NCBI RefSeq assembly: GCF_027571405.1
Contig: NZ_CP092968.1
Coordinates: 1,922,001-1,986,000, forward strand
Direction: 5' to 3'
DNA: 64,000 nt
From: Methylocystis parvus OBBP
Lineage (GTDB): Bacteria > Pseudomonadota > Alphaproteobacteria > Rhizobiales > Beijerinckiaceae
Shown here: in pieces, positions 58,615-64,000 of the stretch
Numbering within the stretch: the stretch's first letter is position 1
Layout: every line of letters begins with the position of its first letter
The notes under the pieces: model-generated
The model's input: the letters and a program-made list of their open reading frames with translations, nothing else
What the model was told of the DNA's origin: nothing
Databases searched by the model: none
Program-made: the position numbers and the translations under genes

Positions 58615-60177
58615 TCAAAGGGAGCGGCTTGGCGACGTCAGATTATTGTAGCGCGCATTGTTCTCCGCCGGCGGCTCGATTCCGCCCGCGGGAGCGGCTT
58701 TCTCCAGGCCTTCATATTGGAAAGCGTCAAAGGGTTGGATGTCGTCTTCGTCCGGCAGGCGCCCGCGCCGCCATCCGCCGCCGAGCGACCGGATCAGATC
58801 GACGCTGGATTTGAGAACCCGCGTTTTCACCTGCGCGGAATCGATTCGCGCCGTCAGCGTCGCGACCTGCGCGTAAATGAGATCGAGGCTGGAGTTTAAT
58901 CCGCCCTTATAGAGGTCCATCGTCAGATTTTGCGTCTGAAGAGCCGCGGCGACCGCCGCGTCGAGTTTCTTTGCCGAGGCGCTCAACCTGTTCGTCAGAC
59001 TTAAACCGTCCTCGACCTCGCGAAAGGCGTTGAGAACCGTCGTGCGATATTTGTCTTCCGTCTCCCGATAGACGGACCATGAGCGCTGAAGCTGGGCGCG
59101 CCTCAGGCCGCCGTCGAAGACCGGCAAGGAGACGGCCGAGCCGTAAGACCAGAAACTGTTGGCCAGTTTCACGAGATTGACGCCATGATCCTCGAAGCCG
59201 CCATCGATCCTGAACTCGACCTTCGGGAAGAACGCCGCGCGGGCGACGCCGATTTCACGGTTCGCCTGCGCCATCTCGCGCTCAGCCGATGCGATGTCAG
59301 GCCGCCGCTCGAGAAGCGTCGACGGAAGAGATCTCGGCAGTTTGAGCGGGGTCATCTTCAGGTTTGAAGTCAAAGAAATCTTAAAGCTCGCCGGCGCCGT
59401 GTTGACGAGGATCGCGATCGCGTGTTCGGCGACCTCGCGCTCGCCCTGAACTTCGAGCGCTTTAGCTTCCGTGCTGAACAGCAGCGATTTGGCGCGCGCG
59501 ACGTCGAGCTCCGAGGCGATCTTGCCCACATAGCGTTGGGTGACGATATCGAGCGACTGCCTGTAATAGACGATGGACTGATTGTAGATGTTCGTCTGAG
59601 CGTCAAACCCGCGCAGCGTGAAGTAATCGGAGGCGATTTCCGCTTGCAAGCTCAAGCGAGCCAGCGCGTAGTCCGCCGCCTTTTGCTGCGCGAGATACGT
59701 CTTCGCCCTGGTTTCGTTGCGGATCGCATACCAGAAATCCGGCTCCCAGGACGCTCCCGCCCTATCGGAAACCGATGTGTCGTAGATCGGATTGAGCGGC
59801 CCTCGGAAGAGCGCGTTTTCGGACTCTTTATTGTCCGAAGCGTCCACGCCGATATTGAGCTGAGGCAGCATATGCGACCTCGTCTTCATCATCAGATCGC
59901 GGGCTTGCAGAAAGCGCTCCGCCGCGGCCTGAAGATCGGCGTTCGCCGCCATCGCCTGTTCTTCGAGCTTGTCCAGAACGGGGTCGCGGAACAGCCGCCA
60001 CCATTCCGTGCGGATCTCCGCGTCGGAAGGCTTCGCCTCGACGAAAGGGCTTGCGCCGCGCCACGAGGCCGGAACGACATATTCGGGCGGCGCATAGGCC
60101 GGCGCGAGATCGACGCCCGGCATCGAATTGCAGCCCGATAGCAGAAGAACCGGCCAGAGCCGCATATAACGCTGCAT
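58615..60177 (-). CDS. Outer-membrane efflux lipoprotein, NodT/OprM family
   Basis: A 520-aa protein. From the ATG at 60177 (GGAAAG ribosome site) the signal MQRYMRLWPVLLLSGCNS has a lipobox (LLSGC). The outer-membrane efflux domains follow in two repeats: ANADLQAAAERFLQARDLMM and RRPDIASAEREMAQANREIG, with FFPKVEFRIDGGFEDHG between them. A start at 60210 is possible. It forms the outer channel for the RND pump encoded upstream. Third gene of the operon. Confidence 0.9.
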   Translation of the reverse strand: MQRYMRLWPVLLLSGCNSMPGVDLAPAYAPPEYVVPASWRGASPFVEAKPSDAEIRTEWWRLFRDPVLDKLEEQAMAANADLQAAAERFLQARDLMMKTRSHMLPQLNIGVDASDNKESENALFRGPLNPIYDTSVSDRAGASWEPDFWYAIRNETRAKTYLAQQKAADYALARLSLQAEIASDYFTLRGFDAQTNIYNQSIVYYRQSLDIVTQRYVGKIASELDVARAKSLLFSTEAKALEVQGEREVAEHAIAILVNTAPASFKISLTSNLKMTPLKLPRSLPSTLLERRPDIASAEREMAQANREIGVARAAFFPKVEFRIDGGFEDHGVNLVKLANSFWSYGSAVSLPVFDGGLRRAQLQRSWSVYRETEDKYRTTVLNAFREVEDGLSLTNRLSASAKKLDAAVAAALQTQNLTMDLYKGGLNSSLDLIYAQVATLTARIDSAQVKTRVLKSSVDLIRSLGGGWRRGRLPDEDDIQPFDAFQYEGLEKAAPAGGIEPPAENNARYNNLTSPSRSL

Positions 60178-60252
60178 TACCGTCTTTCCGAAGGTTCGCA
60201 TGTAAAGCATATCCGATGTGAGCCCGACGCTCGACGACCACGAAATCTGAGG

Positions 60253-61455
60253 TCAGTTGAGGTCCTTCGGATCGATTTCATATCCAGGCGCCGACGTAAC
60301 GATGCGAACCTTGTCGCCTTCCAGAAGCGCGGCGCTGGGATTGTTGACGATGCGGTCATCGCGGCCGACGCCCGACGTCAGCTCCATGACGCCATCGAGA
60401 ATTCGATTGATGCGGACCGGCTTGAAGTGGATTTTGTCCTCGGCGCCGACAATCGCGACCTCGGCGCCGTTTTCCTGAAAAACGAGAGCGCTGGAAGGAA
60501 CTGTCAGGGCGTTTGCGTCGAGGGGGACGGTCAGTTTCACTGCGGCGTAAGATCCGGGCCAGAGCGCTTTATCTTCATTGTCGATCGTAAATTCGGTGAT
60601 CGCCGTGCGGGTCGTCGGATCGAAGCCGTTCGCGACGGTCAGAAACTTCGCCTTGAATCGCCGGTTGGGGAATTGCGGCACAGTGACGTCGGCGGTGAGG
60701 CCGGCCTTGAGAATGTGGGCGAAAGCCTCGGGGACGGAGATGAACAAGCGGAGCTGATGGATGTCGGCGACGGAAAAGAGATTTGTCACCGCGTCCTTGT
60801 CGCTGATGTTTCCGTCCTTGTTGATGTAGTCGCCGACATTGATGTTGCGCGCCGTGACGAAGCCGTCATATGGCGCGACGATCGTTTTGAACTGAAGTTG
60901 AGCAGCGAAATTGTTGACGTTGTGCTCGGCCGCCTCGAGCTGCGCTTTCTCCGACTTCATATTCGCTTCTTGAACGCTGATCTCCTGCTCGGAGACCGCG
61001 TGCGACTTCCGCAGGGCGGTCCAGCGCTCGGCGGTGACGACGGCAAGATTATATTTCGCCCGCTCGGCTTCGAGAGCCGCTTTCGCTTGCGAAAATTGGG
61101 CGTCGAGGGTCGGCGTGTTGATTTCCGCCAGCACGTCGCCCTTCTTCACCTGGGCGCCGTAATCCTTGTACCACATTTTCACATAGCCGGAGACCTGTGC
61201 ATAGATCGGCGCCTGGAACCAGGCTTCGACATTGCCGGGCAGCGTGATCGTTTCATTGGACGCGCCGGGCTTCGCATTCGTGATCGACACGGTCGGAATG
61301 GCGTTCTCCAAGGTCTCTTCGCGTATGGCGTCGGCCTCGCGCTTGCGCGCCAGGAACAGGAGGGCGAGGAGCGCGATTAGTCCCAGCCCCACGACATACC
61401 GCTTATCTTTCAAGCGCAGATTGGGAGTCACGCGCCTCAACAGATCCGTAGACAT
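60253..61455 (-). CDS. RND efflux membrane-fusion (periplasmic adaptor) protein
   Basis: A 400-aa protein with one N-terminal membrane anchor (about 19-37). It has the lipoyl/coiled-coil hairpin (ITLPGNVEAWFQAPIYAQVS, GYVKMWYKDYGAQVKKGDVL, LDAQFSQAKAALEAERAKYN), a beta-barrel domain (TIVAPYDGFVTARNINVGDY) and a C-terminal membrane-proximal domain. This is the HlyD/AcrA type. It overlaps the pump stop by one base (TGATG), so it is translationally coupled to the pump. Confidence 0.9.
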   Translation of the reverse strand: MSTDLLRRVTPNLRLKDKRYVVGLGLIALLALLFLARKREADAIREETLENAIPTVSITNAKPGASNETITLPGNVEAWFQAPIYAQVSGYVKMWYKDYGAQVKKGDVLAEINTPTLDAQFSQAKAALEAERAKYNLAVVTAERWTALRKSHAVSEQEISVQEANMKSEKAQLEAAEHNVNNFAAQLQFKTIVAPYDGFVTARNINVGDYINKDGNISDKDAVTNLFSVADIHQLRLFISVPEAFAHILKAGLTADVTVPQFPNRRFKAKFLTVANGFDPTTRTAITEFTIDNEDKALWPGSYAAVKLTVPLDANALTVPSSALVFQENGAEVAIVGAEDKIHFKPVRINRILDGVMELTSGVGRDDRIVNNPSAALLEGDKVRIVTSAPGYEIDPKDLN

Positions 61456-64000
61456 CAGGCGGCTTCCTTTCTACCGGCGGCGCGCTTGTAGACAATCGCA
61501 TAGACGCAGGGGACAAATAGCAGGGTCGCAAACGTCGCGACGATCAGACCACCGATCACCGCGCGCCCGAGCGGCGCATTTTGCGAATTGCTCATCGACA
61601 TTGGCAGCATGCCGATAATCATCGCCGACGCCGTCATGATGACCGGCCGGATGCGCGCATAGCCAGCTTCTATCGCGGCAAGCAAGGCGTCGCCGTGCAA
61701 TTCCAGCCGCTCACGCGCATAGGCGACGACCAGGATCGAATTCGCGGTCGCCGTTCCCATACACATGATCGCGCCGGTCAGCGCCGGAACGGACAGATTC
61801 GTATGGGTGAGAAAGAGCGACCATGCGATGCCTGCAAGCGCGCCGGGAAGCGCCGTGATGATGATGAAGGGATCGAGCCAGGACTGAAAGTTCACGACGA
61901 TGAGGAGGTAGATCAGCACGATCGACGCGACGAGGCCGCCAACCAGCTCGAGATAGGCGCTGTGCATCGTTTCCGCTTGTCCATGCACCTCGAGACTCGC
62001 GCCGCGGGGCAGCTCATGCGCCATCGACTTCGCGATCGACTTCACGTCGGCGAGAACGCCGCCAAGATCCCGGGTTTCGGCGGAGACGTAGATATCAAAG
62101 AGCGGCATGATATTGCCGTGCGTCACGACGCCCGGGGTTCCGACCGCGGACATCGAGGCGACGCTGCCGAGAAGCTGCATTTTCTCGGGAGCCCAATCGC
62201 CATCCGCCTTGCTGACTGGAACCGTCAACAGATCCTGCATGCGCGTGACCTGGTACTGCGGCGTGTAAACATTGATCTGATAGGAATTGCCCGTTCTTTG
62301 ATCGAGCCAGAACTGCTGGTCGATCTGCTGGCTGCCGGACAACGTCATCACGAGATTCTCGGCGATGTCCTTTTCCGTCAGGCTCACGCCGAGGCCCAGG
62401 CTGCGATTGCCCTCGACGAGCAGCGTCGGCGTGCGCATCGTTTGCTGGATCACCACATCGGCGGCGCCGCTGACCTTACGCAGCTTGCTTGCGAGCTTGC
62501 GCGTGAATTCATAGGCCTCCCATTGATCGCCGCCATTGACCTGCACGTCGATGGGCGACGGCGTGCCGAAATTGAGGATTTTCGCCGTCAGATCGGCCGG
62601 CTGAAAGGTGAATTCGGCGCCGGGATAGCGTTCGTTGAGTCCTTTGCGCAAAATCGCCCGGTAGTCCCAAACGGGAGACGCGTCGTCCTTGAGGGTGATG
62701 GTGATGTCGCAGTCCTGCGCGCCGATGGTCGGCGTTGGAATGAAGGCGAGATTGTGCGGCCCGACGGGAAGACCGCAATTGCTGATGATGCCTTCAACCT
62801 TACCGGGCAACAGCGTCTGTCCGATGTCGTTCGAGACCAGCGACGCGATGCGTCCCGCCGCCTCGATGCGCGTGCCGAGAGGCGCGCGCATGTGCATTTG
62901 CAGGGTTCCCGATTTGATTTCCGGAAAGAACTCCTGGCCGTTGAAGTAGAAGAGGCTCAAAGACGCCAAGGCGAACGCCAGGAAGATCGTCACGAATTGC
63001 GTTCTGTTGGCCAATACGCGGCCAAGCTGTTCGTTGTAACGCTCCCTGAAGGACTGGAATCCGCGCTCGAACCCCTGCTGGATGCGTGCGAAGACGCCGG
63101 GATGATCGTGAGAATGGTCGCTCCGATTGGGAACGGGCGCCGAGAAGTGGGAAACCCCGCCATCGCCGGCGAGAGCGCTCGCTTCGGCGTCCGCCTCGGC
63201 AAGAGCGTAGATCTCTTCGGGCGTCGGATATCGCCGGCCTCCCGAAGGGGACGGCGCCTCATCCTCCATTGCGAGGCTTTGGGCATTTCCATGCGGCGCG
63301 TTGTGGTCGACGAGGAGATATTTCGCCATCGTCGGCACGAGCGTTCGCGACAGAATGAAGGACGCCATCATCGCGAACATGACGGCTTCCGCCATAGGCG
63401 TGAAGAGGAAGCCGGAAACGCCCGTGAGCTCGAAGAGCGGAAACCAGACGATGATGATGCAAAGCGTCGACACGAACGTCGGAATGACGATCTGGTTCGC
63501 CGCGTCGATGATCGCCGTCTCGAGAGGTTTTCCCATCTCCAGATGCGTATCGATGTTCTCGATCATCACGGTGGCGTCGTCGACGAGAATGCCGACGGCG
63601 AGCGCGAGTCCGCCCAGCGTCATCACATTGATGGTCTGCTCCGCCCAATGGAGACAAATGATCGCGGAGAGGATCGAGAGCGGAATCGACGTCGCGATGA
63701 TGACCGTCGCGCGCCAGGATCCAAGAAAGAGGAGCACGACGACGCCGGTCAGCGCGGAAGCAAGCGCCATTTCGCGCAAAACGTCGATGATCGAATCCTC
63801 GACGAAGATCGACGCGTCGTTGAGCAGCTCGATCTTGGCGCCCGGCGGCGCGATCTGTTCGATTTTCGGGATCGCCTTCTTGATTCCGTCCACGACCTCG
63901 AGCGTCGAAGCCTCGCCGCTTTTCATAACGACGATCAAAACCGACTGCTTGCCGTCCACGAGAACGGCGTTGACTTGCGGCGGCCCGCCAAGGCGAACGT
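61455..64000 (-). CDS. RND-family efflux pump (partial, start beyond window)
   Basis: Codons for about 847 residues of an AcrB-type inner-membrane transporter; the start lies right of the window. Visible parts are the periplasmic porter domain, GGLALAVGILVDDATVMIEN (TM4 region with Asp-Asp for proton relay), a cytoplasmic loop with a His-rich SDHSHDHPG between the two halves, and TM10-12 (GAIMCMGTATANSILVVAYA, PVIMTASAMIIGMLPMSMSN). It is of the HAE/multidrug branch. The pump is encoded first, then adaptor, then outer channel. Confidence 0.95.
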   Translation of the reverse strand, partial: VRLGGPPQVNAVLVDGKQSVLIVVMKSGEASTLEVVDGIKKAIPKIEQIAPPGAKIELLNDASIFVEDSIIDVLREMALASALTGVVVLLFLGSWRATVIIATSIPLSILSAIICLHWAEQTINVMTLGGLALAVGILVDDATVMIENIDTHLEMGKPLETAIIDAANQIVIPTFVSTLCIIIVWFPLFELTGVSGFLFTPMAEAVMFAMMASFILSRTLVPTMAKYLLVDHNAPHGNAQSLAMEDEAPSPSGGRRYPTPEEIYALAEADAEASALAGDGGVSHFSAPVPNRSDHSHDHPGVFARIQQGFERGFQSFRERYNEQLGRVLANRTQFVTIFLAFALASLSLFYFNGQEFFPEIKSGTLQMHMRAPLGTRIEAAGRIASLVSNDIGQTLLPGKVEGIISNCGLPVGPHNLAFIPTPTIGAQDCDITITLKDDASPVWDYRAILRKGLNERYPGAEFTFQPADLTAKILNFGTPSPIDVQVNGGDQWEAYEFTRKLASKLRKVSGAADVVIQQTMRTPTLLVEGNRSLGLGVSLTEKDIAENLVMTLSGSQQIDQQFWLDQRTGNSYQINVYTPQYQVTRMQDLLTVPVSKADGDWAPEKMQLLGSVASMSAVGTPGVVTHGNIMPLFDIYVSAETRDLGGVLADVKSIAKSMAHELPRGASLEVHGQAETMHSAYLELVGGLVASIVLIYLLIVVNFQSWLDPFIIITALPGALAGIAWSLFLTHTNLSVPALTGAIMCMGTATANSILVVAYARERLELHGDALLAAIEAGYARIRPVIMTASAMIIGMLPMSMSNSQNAPLGRAVIGGLIVATFATLLFVPCVYAIVYKRAAGRKEAA

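Noticed and set aside
1-64000. CRISPR array, rRNA genes or complete tRNA genes
   Set aside because: I saw no regularly spaced repeats of CRISPR type, no rRNA sequence, and only one incomplete tRNA.

Overview
The window is GC-rich, densely packed and rich in overlapping stop/start operons. It looks like the chromosome of an alphaproteobacterium of the Hyphomicrobiales. My best guess is a Methylocystis/Methylosinus-type methanotroph, but no marker gene in the window proves that.

1-17.9 kb is a decayed integrated phage-like island. A tyrosine integrase (16300-17586, minus) sits beside a 3' fragment of a tRNA-Lys gene (about 17896-17946), which reads as the right attachment site. The matching end with the intact tRNA would lie left of the window. 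The island holds two related early/regulatory modules facing opposite ways: XRE repressor, divergent small membrane protein, twin-Arg-like exported protein and primase genes. Their ends form a perfect inverted repeat of at least 1,153 bp (1-1153 and 13949-15101). Between them lie an unknown 442-aa cargo gene, a phage tail module (assembly chaperone with a -1 slippery site, tape measure, minor tail protein Z-like), a truncated IS1-like transposase and a P63C-domain gene. Several genes are broken: a primase cut at its Walker A motif and fused to an ImmA/IrrE remnant, a frameshifted transposase and a frameshifted exported protein.

18.5-22.8 kb holds scattered secreted and regulatory genes: a Gly-rich protein, an unknown secreted protein, a HbpS/GlcG-like protein and an XRE-cupin regulator.

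23.2-36.9 kb is a periplasmic redox plus TonB region. It runs DUF1549/DUF1553 with a CxxCH site, Tat-exported DUF1501, cupredoxin, small c-type cytochrome, dienelactone hydrolase, a rhodanese-like protein without its catalytic Cys, exported peroxiredoxin, cytochrome c' and cytochrome b561. It continues with a TonB-dependent receptor, an outer-membrane barrel and TonB-ExbB-ExbD. Terminators mark the unit boundaries.

37.1-51.4 kb is a sulfur/cysteine region bracketed by two paralogous four-Cys Rrf2 regulators. It has a cupin, an arylsulfotransferase-family protein, a sorbosone-dehydrogenase-like protein, cysteine synthase and serine acetyltransferase. Divergent from these is a family 2A encapsulin shell, followed by its cysteine desulfurase cargo with a long disordered N-terminus. 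A sulfate-binding protein and a SulP transporter complete it. Together these could import sulfate, make cysteine and release its sulfur inside a protein compartment.

51.4-58.5 kb encodes a six-subunit complex I/hydrogenase-4-like membrane complex (HyfB, C, E, F, G, I homologues). Its large subunit lacks the Cys ligands of the NiFe site, so it is probably an energy-converting hydrogenase-related (Ehr) complex rather than a hydrogenase. 58.6-64 kb is a tripartite RND efflux operon on the minus strand; the pump gene runs off the window.
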